Part shown: one piece after another, positions 10,174 to 17,483 of the stretch
Layout: each line of letters begins with the position of its first letter
Position numbering within the stretch: position 1 is the first letter of the stretch
DNA from: JAATFS01 sp037145635
Lineage (GTDB): Bacteria > Pseudomonadota > Gammaproteobacteria > Xanthomonadales > Xanthomonadaceae
NCBI GenBank assembly: GCA_037145635.1
Contig: JBBCXB010000001.1
Coordinates: 124,001-188,000 of the forward strand
Reading direction: 5' to 3'
DNA length: 64,000 nt
Program-made: the position numbers and the translations under genes
Notes under the pieces: model-generated
What the model saw: the letters and a program-made list of their open reading frames with translations, nothing else
What the model was told of the DNA's origin: nothing
Databases searched by the model: none

Positions 10174-11019
10174 TCAATGCACCCGCAGCGTCTGCGCACT
10201 CGCCTCGACCAGGTGCTCGCGCAGGCGCTTGGCATCGGGAGCCTCGGGGTTCAGCTGCAGGTAGCGTCCGAGGTCGTGGCGCGCGCCGCCGCGGTGGCCC
10301 AGGTGCAGGTAGGCCAGGCCGCGGTCGCGCAGGGCCTCAGCCTGGTCCGGCATCAGCTTGAGGATGCGGTCCGCGCTGCGCGCGGCGCGGTCCCACTCCT
10401 CGGCCTCGGCGTAGACGCCGTGCAGGTTGCGCAGGATGCGGATCAGGATCGCGCGGTGCGGCGCCGGGTCCAGGATCTGGGCCAGGGCCCGGTCGTCGGG
10501 CACCTCGCCGCCCAGGTGCGGGCGGGCACGCTCGCGCAGTTCGTCCACGCCCAATGGACGCCCGCCGTTGAACGGGTCCATCACCAGCAGGCCGTCGTCG
10601 ACCGGCAGCCGCACCAGGAAGTGGCCCGGGAACGACACCCCGTCCAGCGGCAGGCCGAGCCGGCGCGCCACCTCGATCTGCACCATCGCCAGCGAGATCG
10701 GGTTGCCGAGCCGGCGCTCGAACACCTGGTTGAGGTAGCTGTTGCGCGGGTCGTAGTACTCGTCGTGGTTGCCCGAATAGCCGAGCTCCTCGAACAGGTG
10801 GCGGTTCACCGCGGCCATCTTCAGCGGCCACTGGTCGATCGCGTCGACCTCGGTGCGCAGGTGCTCGACATGGCTCTGCACCAGGGTGTCGTACAGGTCG
10901 GCATCCAGCTGCGGATACTCGTCGCGCGCGATCAGCAGGGCCGTGGACATCAGCGGCAGCGCGTCGTCGTCCAGGTTCGCGAGCGTGGTCCAGCTGGGCA
11001 GGGAGAAGGGATCCGCCAT
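10174..11019 (-). CDS. SirB1-family protein (transglutaminase-like plus TPR)
   Basis: 281 aa. The N-terminal two thirds match SirB1/transglutaminase-like proteins: LNQVFERRLGNPISLAMVQ, VARRLGLPLDGVSFPGHFLV and MDPFNGGRPL, the latter two carrying the SFPGHFLVR motif. The C-terminal part has a tetratricopeptide-like pair (AEEWDRAARSADRILKLMPD and ALRDRGLAYLHLGHRGGARH). Function is unclear; family members are annotated as possible regulators or protease-like folds that have lost the catalytic cysteine. Start chosen at MADPFSLPSWTT; the upstream in-frame extension reads through a tRNA-T-arm-like sequence (11043-11063) and is not coding. Confidence 0.88.
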   Translation of the reverse strand: MADPFSLPSWTTLANLDDDALPLMSTALLIARDEYPQLDADLYDTLVQSHVEHLRTEVDAIDQWPLKMAAVNRHLFEELGYSGNHDEYYDPRNSYLNQVFERRLGNPISLAMVQIEVARRLGLPLDGVSFPGHFLVRLPVDDGLLVMDPFNGGRPLGVDELRERARPHLGGEVPDDRALAQILDPAPHRAILIRILRNLHGVYAEAEEWDRAARSADRILKLMPDQAEALRDRGLAYLHLGHRGGARHDLGRYLQLNPEAPDAKRLREHLVEASAQTLRVH

Positions 11020-11042
11020 GGCCCAAGAGTGGCGGCAAGCCG

Positions 11043-11063
11043 GCGCCGGTTCAAGTCCGGCGC
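11043..11063 (+). other. tRNA T-arm-like hairpin
   Basis: GCGCCGG, loop TTCAAGT, CCGGCGC: a perfect 7-bp stem with a 7-nt loop beginning TTCAA, as in a tRNA T arm, followed by GCTTCCCGACAC where an acceptor strand would be. Upstream sequence does not fold into D and anticodon arms, so it is at most a tRNA 3'-end remnant. Confidence 0.3.
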
Positions 11064-11098
11064 TTCCCGACACGCCCGCCGCGGCGGGCGCGGGCGGC

Positions 11099-11548
11099 TC
11101 AGCGCAGCGGCGGGACGCCGGGGCCGAAGCCGAGCTTGGCGCCGTCCTTCAGGCCCAGCTTGGCGGCCTGTCCGGCGTTGAGCTCCAGCACGTAGCGGGC
11201 CGGCGCATTGCTGGGATAGGCCGGGCAGGCGTTGCCGGCCGAGCACGGCGGCACGTCGCGCTGCTGCGCCACCAGCGTGCGCTGCTCGTCGAAGTACAGG
11301 ATGTCGAGTGCGATCTTGGTGTTCTTCATCCAGTAGGCCAGCGGCTCCTGCCGGTCGTGGATGAACAGCATGCCGTGGTCGGCCGCCATGGCGTCGCGGA
11401 ACATCAGCCCGCGCGCGCGGGTGTCGTCGTTCTGGGCCAGCTCGACCTGGTAGCGCTGGCCGTCCAGTTCCACCCAGCGGCCATCGGCGCTGGCGCAGCC
11501 ACTGATCAGCAGGAGGGCAAGCAGAAAGAAGCTTCGCAGCGGTGACAT
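11099..11548 (-). CDS. DUF192 family lipoprotein
   Basis: 149 aa. A lipoprotein signal peptide (MSPLRSFFLLALLLISGCAS, lipobox ISGC) is followed by the DUF192 fold: ELAQNDDTRARGLMFRDAM, GMLFIHDRQEPLAYWMKNT and LDILYFDEQ, then YVLELNAGQAAKLGLKDGAK. DUF192 proteins are small beta-barrel proteins, usually exported, with no firmly known role. Start set at the ATG that gives the signal peptide. It stands between the SirB1-like gene and a hypothetical gene on the same strand. Confidence 0.9.
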   Translation of the reverse strand: MSPLRSFFLLALLLISGCASADGRWVELDGQRYQVELAQNDDTRARGLMFRDAMAADHGMLFIHDRQEPLAYWMKNTKIALDILYFDEQRTLVAQQRDVPPCSAGNACPAYPSNAPARYVLELNAGQAAKLGLKDGAKLGFGPGVPPLR

Positions 11549-11797
11549 CGCAAGGTCCTGGAGAGGCAAGGCGCACACCTTCGGGGAAGCCCGGGCCGCG
11601 GTCAAGCGCCATGGCGCGGGCGGGCGCGTGGCGCCTCGCGGGCCGGGGGTGGGAGGGCCCTCACCCGTGGCCGCCCACTGGCCGGCGGATGGCTGGCCAG
11701 CGTCCACCCTGCGTCGTTCCGGCGATCCCTCGGCGCGCACGTCGTGCCTGCCTGCCGGTCATGCCGCGCGCGCTACGTCGGGGCGCGGCGTACCGCG

Positions 11798-12292
11798 TCA
11801 GCCGCCCGCGCAGGCCTGGACCAGCGCGGCGAACTGCTCGCGGGTCTCGGCCTGCAGCCGGCCCAGCACCGGCGGCGGCGTCAGCGCGAACAGCTGGCAG
11901 CTCAGCGCCAGGGTCGCCGCATCCAGCCCGAGCGGGTCCTGGTCGTTGCGGCCGAGGTGGAAGAAGCGTTCGTACAGGTCGAAGCGGCTTTCCACCACGG
12001 CGCCGATCCAGTCGCCCAGCGTGGCCTCGATGTCGTGGCCGGCCACCTCGCGCGGCAGCGGCCAGTGCCGCAGCGGCATGCGCGTCGTGGTTGACCCCGG
12101 CCGCTCGTGGACGTGGCGGTAGGCGCAGCTGGTCAGCCAGAAGCGGAACAGGCACAGCTCGGCCAGCGCGACCGGTGGATGCGGATGGCGCCGCAGCAGT
12201 TCGGCGTAGTGCCGGCGGTAGTCGAGCTGGGCGTAGCCGGCACGCGGGTCGAACGGTGCGGCGGCGGGACGGGAAGCGCGCGTGGGGGCCAT
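11798..12292 (-). CDS. Hypothetical protein (164 aa)
   Basis: I do not recognise a family. From the ATG giving MAPTRASRPAAAPFDPRAG the protein is mostly helical, with an aromatic/His-rich region (YAQLDYRRHYAELLRRHPHP), LAELCLFRFWLTSCAYRHVH and a C-terminal LQAETREQFAALVQACAGG. No signal peptide or membrane segment is evident. It is divergent from the HTH gene at 12465; the 172-bp gap is comparatively AT-rich and could hold promoters for both, so it may be that regulator's target. Codon use resembles the surrounding core genes. Confidence 0.65.
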   Translation of the reverse strand: MAPTRASRPAAAPFDPRAGYAQLDYRRHYAELLRRHPHPPVALAELCLFRFWLTSCAYRHVHERPGSTTTRMPLRHWPLPREVAGHDIEATLGDWIGAVVESRFDLYERFFHLGRNDQDPLGLDAATLALSCQLFALTPPPVLGRLQAETREQFAALVQACAGG

Positions 12293-12464
12293 GGCGGTCT
12301 CCGTGGAGGGCGACGGGCGTCGTGGACAGGCAGGCAGTCGTGGCCGCGCGTCCGGTCCGGAACAGGGAACGACGGCGACAACTCGACTTGTGGAAGCAAT
12401 AAGTTGATCATAGTGGAAGTGAATGGTGAATTGGTGGCGGACGTGCTCCGTAACGTTTCGGGGC

Positions 12465-12848
12465 ATGAGCGACGAACGCCAACAATTCTCCCGTCGCCTC
12501 GGCGATGCGATGCGCGCGGCGGGCTACGAGCCGCGGCCGGCGGTGCTGTTCCGGCTGTTCAACACGCGCTACGCGGGGCGTTCGGTGAGCTTCCAGAGTG
12601 CGTCGCGCTGGCTGGGCGGCCGCTCCATTCCCGAGCAGGACAAGCTGCAGGTGCTGGCCGAGCTGTTCGGCATCGAGCCGCAGCGGCTGCGCTACGGGAG
12701 CGGCCAGCGCGTGGCCGAGCCGCGCGCCGGCTGGCCCACGGGCGTGTCGGCCCGCGACCGCCAGGTGATCGAGGCCTTCCTGGCGCTGCCCACGCGCCAG
12801 CGCGAACTGGTCGGCGAACTGGTGCAGGCATTGGTCGCCAAGCGCTGA
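12465..12848 (+). CDS. HTH (XRE-like) DNA-binding protein
   Basis: 127 aa. Residues 5-75 look like an XRE/lambda-repressor-type helix-turn-helix: FSRRLGDAMRAAGY, VSFQSASRWLGGRSIPEQDK as turn and recognition helix, and LQVLAELFGIEPQRLRYG as the closing helices. The C-terminal part (RDRQVIEAFLALPTRQRELV) is a helical tail. Start at MSDERQQFSRRLG; the 14-residue upstream extension is unlike the family. Its partner across the divergent gap is the hypothetical gene at 11798-12292. Likely a transcription factor; target unknown. Confidence 0.8.
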   Translation: MSDERQQFSRRLGDAMRAAGYEPRPAVLFRLFNTRYAGRSVSFQSASRWLGGRSIPEQDKLQVLAELFGIEPQRLRYGSGQRVAEPRAGWPTGVSARDRQVIEAFLALPTRQRELVGELVQALVAKR

Positions 12849-13008
12849 GTGCCGGGCCGGGCACCGGCCTGCCGCCTGGCCGAGGATGCAGCAGTCGCTT
12901 CGCTTCCGGCTGCCCCCTCAAGTCCTGATCAGCGAATCGCCGGTTGCGGACCGGCCGAGCCATGGCGTCGATCGCCAGCCTGAGAAATCCTGGCCCAGCA
13001 TCCCGGTG

Positions 13009-13110
13009 GCACGACTGCACGACTGCACGACTGCACGAACCACCGAACGACCGAATGGCCGAATGGCCGAATGGCCAAATGGCCAAATCGCCGAATCGCC
13101 GAATCGCCGG
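13009..13110. repeat. Octamer tandem array grading through variants
   Basis: Four GCACGACT-type units are followed by CCGAACGA, CCGAATGG (x2-3), CCAAATGG, CCAAATCG and CCGAATCG (x2). Unit length stays at 8 bp while the sequence shifts step by step, as if produced by local slippage and mutation. There are no spacers as in a CRISPR array. Confidence 0.85.
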
Positions 13111-13162
13111 CCGCATGGACGCGGAAAGCATCGGCCGCTGGCCTCCGCAGCCATGAGAGTGA

Positions 13163-13515
13163 GAGGCGTCAACGTGGCCGTGGATAGGCGGAGAGCGGCA
13201 CTTCCGATGTGCCGCGGCGGTGAATGGGACAGGATATCCGGCCAAACTCAGGAGCCTGTCTTCGGTCACGCTGACGCTCTTGCCGAAATCAGTAATCGTT
13301 CCGATGCTTCGAGCATTTCGCTCCGGAAGGTCGGTAGGATTGGCGCCTCGTTTGCCAGCGTGGGAGCGGCCCACGGGTGCCGGGGCAGGACACGCCGTGA
13401 ACCCGTCCCTGGGGGCTCTTCCACGACATCCATGTCGTGGAAGGTCCTGCCCCGGCACCCGCGGACCCCTCTACACAGATGGCCGGTCTGGCGGAACGAA
13501 GGGCGCTGCTTCCGG
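13163..13515 (-). repeat. Interspersed structured repeat, copy B
   Basis: Copy B is the inverse of copy A and closely related to it over its length: GCCTCGTTTGCCAGCG, CACGGGTGCCGGGGCAGGAC, the hairpin with arms at 13418-13429 and 13432-13443, and GCGGACCCCTCT all recur. It also carries a small hairpin GCGGCAC/GTGCCGC (13195-13201 and 13209-13215) next to the block shared with copy C. Confidence 0.85.
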
Positions 13516-13779
13516 ACGGCCCATGCTCCCGCCGGCTCTGGTGGCAGACAGGCAAACTGCCAAGATGTAGGAGCGAGGTGCTAACAGCCAGCAGCTACCA
13601 GCTGCCAGCTAACGGCCAAAGGCCAGAAGCAGAAGCAAGCAGAAGCCAACTGCCAACGGCCGTCAGCCAATGGCTGATGACCGAGACCTGGCAAGAATTC
13701 CGGTTGCACGACAGCACGACAGCATGGCTGCATGAAGTATCCGCTAATGTTCCTCCCGCAGCCTTTGCAAAGACTGGCC

Positions 13780-14126
13780 GAGGCGTCAGCGTGGCCGGGG
13801 ATAGGCGGAGAGCGGCACAGGGATGTGCCGCGGCGGCGAGTCGGACAGGATGTCCGCCCGAGCCGAGGAGCCTGTCCCCGGTCACGCTGGCGCCCCTCAC
13901 CGAGGTCGGTGATCGTCCCGGCGCCTTAAGCAGCTTTCGCGGAAGGGATAAGTCGTTAGGCGGCCGGCTTGCCTGCAAGGGAGCGGCCTATGCCGTGCCA
14001 GGACACGCCGTGAACCTGTCTTTGGGGACGCTTCCACGCGCCATGTAGCCGAAAGTCTGCACGGCCCCCGCGTGCCCCTCTGCATACAGGGCTGCACAGG
14101 CGGAACGAAAGGCAGTATCTCTTCCG
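13780..14126 (-). repeat. Interspersed structured repeat, copy C (degenerate)
   Basis: Same orientation as copy B. The left third is well kept (GAGGCGTCA, GATAGGCGGAGAGCGGCAC, GATGTGCCGCGGCGG, GGAGCCTGTCCCCGGTCACG), the middle is diverged, and the right end keeps GACACGCCGTGAACC, CCCCTCTGCATACAG and GGCGGAACGAA. The long inner hairpin of copies A and B is destroyed, so this looks like an older copy. Confidence 0.75.
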
Positions 14127-14206
14127 AACCCCGAACCCCGAACCCCGAACCCCGAACCCCGAACCCCTAATTCCTAATTCCTAATTCCTAATCCCCAATC
14201 CCCAAT
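14124..14206. repeat. Heptamer tandem array (CCGAACC to CCTAATT to CCCAATC)
   Basis: Six CCGAACC units pass into three CCTAATT units, one CCTAATC and two CCCAATC units in unbroken 7-bp register. The last forms match the heptamers at 19.4, 42.3 and 45.0 kb. It sits between repeat copy C and the 3' end of rpiA. Confidence 0.9.
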
Positions 14207-14301
14207 CCCCGCCCCACAGTCACCCCGCCGCAGCCAATGGCAGCTTCGCGGGCAGGGAGACCAGGATCACCATGAACGAGACCGCGAATGCGGCGTGGCG
14301 C

Positions 14302-14949
14302 TCAGAGCAGCGTCGGGGGCTCGCCGCCGACGATCACCACGTCGGCAGGGCGCCGCGCGAACAGGCCCACGCAGACCACGCCCGGGATCTGGTTGAGCTC
14401 GCGCTCCAGGCCGACCGGGTCGGTGATCGACAGGTGGTGCACGTCCAGCACCACGTTGCCGTTGTCGGTGACCACGCCGTCGCGCCAGACCGGCTGGCCG
14501 CCGGTACGCGCCAGGATCTCGCGCGCCACCAGGCTGCGTGCCATCGGGATCACCTCCACCGGCAACGGGAAGCGGCCCAGCACCGGCACCTGCTTGCTCG
14601 GGTCGACGATGCAGACGAAGCGCTCGCTCGCCTCGGCGATGATCTTCTCGCGCGTCAGCGCCGCGCCGCCGCCCTTGATCAGGCACCGGTTCGGGTCGCA
14701 CTCGTCGGCGCCGTCCACGTACAGCGACAGCGCGCCGGTATGGTTGAGGTCGAGCACCTCGATGCCATGCTGCTTCAGGCGGGCGGTGCTCTGCTCGGAG
14801 CTGGACACCGCGCCCTGGATGCGGTGGCCGATGCGGCCCAGCGCGTCGATGAAGTAGGCCACCGTGGAGCCGGTGCCGACGCCGACGATCATGCCGTCCT
14901 CGACGAAGTCGATCGCCTTCTCGGCGGCCAGGCGTTTCTGTTCAGTCAT
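14302..14949 (-). CDS. rpiA: Ribose-5-phosphate isomerase A
   Basis: 215 aa cytoplasmic enzyme interconverting ribose-5-phosphate and ribulose-5-phosphate in the pentose phosphate pathway. Signature motifs: VGVGTGSTVAYFIDAL (phosphate loop), SSSEQST, YVDGADECDPN (catalytic Asp pair) and LIKGGGAALTREKIIAE (catalytic Lys/Glu region), and a C-terminal VVIVGG. Start set at MTEQKRLAAEKA; upstream in-frame residues are proline/arginine filler. It heads or follows the same-strand run EVE, cyclo-ligase and 6S RNA, with a 108-bp gap to the EVE gene. Confidence 0.97.
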   Translation of the reverse strand: MTEQKRLAAEKAIDFVEDGMIVGVGTGSTVAYFIDALGRIGHRIQGAVSSSEQSTARLKQHGIEVLDLNHTGALSLYVDGADECDPNRCLIKGGGAALTREKIIAEASERFVCIVDPSKQVPVLGRFPLPVEVIPMARSLVAREILARTGGQPVWRDGVVTDNGNVVLDVHHLSITDPVGLERELNQIPGVVCVGLFARRPADVVIVGGEPPTLL

Positions 14950-15057
14950 TGGGTCGGGATCCGAAGGGATGGGAAGGAATTCGTTGGGCCGGGATCGAGC
15001 GCAAGGGGGCGGGAGGCATCTGCGGCCGCCCACCGCCGTTCACGTCCCGGCCTCCGG

Positions 15058-15528
15058 CTATTCGAGCGCCAGCAGCAGCTTCCACTGCGCCGCGGTCACC
15101 GGCAGGATCGACAGGCGGTTGCCGCGCGCGATCAGCGGGAAGCCCTCGCCCAGCGCCTCGGCGTGCTGCTTGATCTCGTCCAGCGCGAGGGTGCGGCGGA
15201 GCTTGCGGTCGAACGCCACGTCCACCAGCATCCAGCGCGGTTGCTCGCGCGTGGCTTTGGGGTCGTGGTAGTCGGAGCCGGGATCGAACTGGGTCTCGTC
15301 CGGATAGGCCGCGCTGGCGACGGTGGCCAGCCCGACGATGCCGGGCACCTTGCAGTTGGAGTGGTAGAACATCACCCCGTCGCCGACGCGCATGCCGTTG
15401 CGCATGAAGTTGCGCGCCTGGTAGTTGCGGACGCCGTTCCACGGCTCGGTGCCGACCCGCTCCAGGTCGTCGATGGAGAACGCATCCGGTTCGGACTTCA
15501 TCAGCCAGTAGCGCTTGCGGGCGGTCAT
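15058..15528 (-). CDS. EVE domain-containing protein
   Basis: 156 aa, a single EVE (PUA-like) domain: YWLMKSEPDAFSIDDL at the N-terminus, WNGVRNYQARNFMRN, VGDGVMFYHSNCK, PGIVGLATVASAAYPD and PRWMLVDVAF. EVE domains resemble YTH domains and bind modified bases in DNA or RNA; the bacterial ligand is not settled. The start codon overlaps the end of the formyl-THF cyclo-ligase gene by 4 bp, so the two are probably translated together. Confidence 0.95.
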   Translation of the reverse strand: MTARKRYWLMKSEPDAFSIDDLERVGTEPWNGVRNYQARNFMRNGMRVGDGVMFYHSNCKVPGIVGLATVASAAYPDETQFDPGSDYHDPKATREQPRWMLVDVAFDRKLRRTLALDEIKQHAEALGEGFPLIARGNRLSILPVTAAQWKLLLALE

Positions 15529-16112
15529 GCGGAAACGGGGCCGGTCAGGAGGGTGGCGTGTTCGGTGCAGATCGCGTCCACCGGGACATCCCAGGGTTCG
15601 GCGGCCAGGTTGGGTACCTGCTGCGCAGCGAAGCCGGCGCCGACCAGCCAGGGCGGCGGCGCCTGGCGATGCCGGAACGCGAAGCTGCGATCATACCAGC
15701 CGCCCCCCATGCCCAGCCGTCGCCCGGCGGCGTCGAAGCCCACCAGCGGCGCCACCACCAGGTCCATCGCCTCGGCCGGCAGCGCGTCCGCCGGGTCGAT
15801 GTCGGGCTCGGGAATGCCGTAGCGGTTGGCGGTCAGCGCCTGGCCCGGACGCCAGGGCGCGAAGCGCAGCAGCGGACCGTGCAGCATCGGCAGGCAGTAC
15901 GTCACGCCGGCGGGCAGGCTCAGCTGCCAGCGGTGCAGGGCGATCTCGCCGTCCAGCGCCCAGTAGCCGGCGACCCGGCCGGTGGCCGGGGCGAACGGCA
16001 GCGCCAGCAGGCGCGCGGCCAGCGCATCGGCCGCGGCCAGGCGCTCGGGCGCGGGCAGGGCGCGGCGGCGTTCGCGCAGCTGGCGGCGCAGGGCATCGCG
16101 ATCGGAAGGCAT
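15525..16112 (-). CDS. 5-formyltetrahydrofolate cyclo-ligase
   Basis: 195 aa, YgfA/Fau family. It makes 5,10-methenyl-THF from 5-formyl-THF with ATP. Recognisable parts: the N-terminal RRQLRERRRALP helix, VAGYWALDGEI, YCLPMLHG, NRYGIPEPD, DLVVAPLVGFDAAGRRLGMG with the GGWYDRSF substrate motif. Start set at MPSDRDALRRQLRERRR; the longer open frame covers the 6S RNA side. It lies downstream of the 6S RNA gene on the same strand, the arrangement known from E. coli (zapA, ssrS, ygfA). Confidence 0.94.
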   Translation of the reverse strand: MPSDRDALRRQLRERRRALPAPERLAAADALAARLLALPFAPATGRVAGYWALDGEIALHRWQLSLPAGVTYCLPMLHGPLLRFAPWRPGQALTANRYGIPEPDIDPADALPAEAMDLVVAPLVGFDAAGRRLGMGGGWYDRSFAFRHRQAPPPWLVGAGFAAQQVPNLAAEPWDVPVDAICTEHATLLTGPVSA

Positions 16113-16461
16113 GCGGAGGTGCCGGGACGGAAAGGCGCTATTGTCGGCGCGCACGCCCCGGCTGCCTAGGCGTGCGATCCATTCCGGCGCAGCCGCCGGG
16201 TGCCTACACGACGGCCGGTGTGGGTGACGCGGCGCGCGCGGGGGCGTCCGGTCGATGCAGGCGGCGCGGGTGGCCGTCCCGGACCACTGGGCCATTGCGG
16301 CGCCTGTCCACGGACGGGGCGAGCGAGGCGGCGGCGGCCGTGCATGCAGGCCCTGGCGATGCCACGTGCCCCGCCGCGGCCTGCTCGGGGCGCGCCACGC
16401 TCGCGGATCGTCGGAAGCGCGCAGAAGGAAACGGCGCCTTGTGGGCGCCGTTTCCGGGATA
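16113..16461. other. Gap between cyclo-ligase and 6S RNA
   Basis: 350 bp with no gene I can support; open frames here are GC-rich composition artefacts. It is probably the leader of the cyclo-ligase message, processed from or following the 6S transcript. Confidence 0.5.
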
Positions 16462-16651
16462 CTGCATTCTCCGCCGTGACGATGCATGCGAAACGACCTT
16501 GAACCCGGGGTTCAAGTGGGGACGCTGGGACTCCATCGGGCTTTCCGCTACAAGGCGGACTTGCACACCCGGCGTCGTCGCGCCCCCGTGGTCGTAATTA
16601 AGGGACAAGGCGAATGTTTGCACACGCCGTCGTTCACAGCAGAGAACGCAG
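16462..16651 (-). ncRNA. ssrS: 6S RNA
   Basis: About 190 nt on the minus strand. 6S RNA binds sigma-70 RNA polymerase in stationary phase by mimicking an open promoter. The predicted 5' end (CTGCGTTCTC, 16651 to 16642) pairs with the 3' end (GAGAATGCAG, 16471 to 16462) apart from one G-U pair, giving the closing stem. Inside, CTTGAACCCCGGGTTCAAG is a near-copy of the E. coli element CTTGAACC..GGGTTCAAG in the 3' arm. A TATAAT box lies at 16661-16656, five bases before the predicted start. Order zapA, ssrS, cyclo-ligase on one strand is the conserved gammaproteobacterial context. Confidence 0.88.
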
Positions 16652-16655
16652 GTGG

Positions 16656-16661
16656 ATTATA
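16656..16661 (-). promoter_or_regulatory. -10 box of the 6S RNA promoter
   Basis: A perfect TATAAT read on the minus strand, unusual in this GC-rich sequence, placed to start transcription at about 16650. No clear -35 is seen. Confidence 0.7.
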
Positions 16662-16746
16662 GCCCTGTGCGCGAGGACCGCCAGCCCGTTCGTCGGCCCG
16701 GTGTTCCCGGGTAATTCATTTTTGCGATCGTGGCGCGCAGTAGGCG

Positions 16747-17046
16747 TCAACGCGATGTATCGATCACGCCGTCCAGGCGGCGATTGAGATCGTCGAGCGT
16801 GCGCCCCAGCTCGCGGTCGTACCGCGCCTGGCTCTCGCGCAGCTGCTGCAGCTCGTGCGCCAGGTTGAGCGCGGCCAGCACCGCGACCCGGTCGACCGCG
16901 GCCATGCGGTTGCTGCCGCGGATCTCGCGCATCTTCAGGTCGAGCAAGCGCGCGGCGGCGGTGAGGCTGTCACGCTCCTCGGGCGTGACGCCCACGGTGT
17001 ACTCGCGATCGAGGATGCGGACGCTGACCGGTTCGTTGCCACTCAC
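16747..17046 (-). CDS. zapA: Cell division protein ZapA
   Basis: 99 aa. ZapA binds FtsZ and bundles protofilaments at the division ring. The sequence has the expected N-terminal beta region (VSVRILDREYTVGVTPEERDS), the AAARLLDLKMREIR helix, AAVDRVAVLAALNLAHEL, and a C-terminal coiled coil (LRESQARYDRELGRTLDDLN). Start is taken as GTG at 17046, because it precedes the conserved beta strand and overlaps the stop of the upstream ZapB-like gene (GTGA), indicating coupled translation; no ATG fits. Confidence 0.92.
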   Translation of the reverse strand: MSGNEPVSVRILDREYTVGVTPEERDSLTAAARLLDLKMREIRGSNRMAAVDRVAVLAALNLAHELQQLRESQARYDRELGRTLDDLNRRLDGVIDTSR

Positions 17047-17264
17047 GTGTGCTGCTCCAGCGATTTCAGTCGGGTGATCATCGCCTCCACGCGGGAGCGC
17101 GCCTGCTCGTTCTTGGTGAGCAGCTGCGAGCGCTCGCCGATCAGCTGTTCCTGCTGGTGGCGCAGGCTGCGGTTCTCGTCCGCCAGCCGCTGCGCGCGCT
17201 CCACCAGCGCCTCGACGCGGGCAGCCAGGGCGTGGAGCTGGGCGAGGGCGTCGGCATTGTCCAT
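17043..17264 (-). CDS. Small ZapB-like coiled-coil protein (TIGR02449 type)
   Basis: 73 aa, almost entirely coiled coil: LAQLHALAARVEALVERAQR, LADENRSLRHQQEQLIGERS, then LLTKNEQARSRVEAMITRLK. Proteins of this kind (TIGR02449) precede zapA in many gammaproteobacteria and are thought to act in division, by analogy with ZapB. Start at ATG 17264 (MDNADALAQLH) is preferred; a GTG three codons earlier is possible. The stop overlaps the zapA start. Confidence 0.85.
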   Translation of the reverse strand: MDNADALAQLHALAARVEALVERAQRLADENRSLRHQQEQLIGERSQLLTKNEQARSRVEAMITRLKSLEQHT

Positions 17265-17483
17265 GGCGCCCACGATAGGCGCCGCCGCGAGCGCCGGTCA
17301 AGACGCGCCGCGGGTCGCCGGCCGGGGGAGCGATCGCCTGCGCCGGCAAGGGTTTGCGCGGCGCCGGGTGGTACGCCGCGGCGGCGGCGGCGCGGCGGGC
17401 CGGTCCGGCGGATTGCTACACTGGCGGACCCGACTGCCGGCGAGCGCCGGCAGTGTTCTGTCACCCCTGATGTGGATATCGAA

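Larger units (their letters stand above)
12849..14301. other. 1.45-kb intergenic repeat region
   Basis: No gene is supported here. The stretch contains an octamer array (13009-13110), interspersed repeat copies B (13163-13515) and C (13780-14126), degenerate CAGCCAGCAGCTACCAGCTG-type micro-repeats (13580-13690), CACGACAG dimers near 13708, and a heptamer array (14124-14206). At its right edge, on the minus strand at about 14222-14299, a short hydrophobic frame (VSFMVILVSLPAKLPLAAAG, then stop) could be a gene relic. Confidence 0.7.

Noticed and set aside
10990..11075. Complete tRNA gene
   Set aside because: Only a T-arm-like hairpin is present; no D arm, anticodon arm or matching 5' acceptor strand.
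13009..14206. CRISPR array
   Set aside because: The repeats are 7-8 bp, contiguous and without spacers; no cas genes are nearby.
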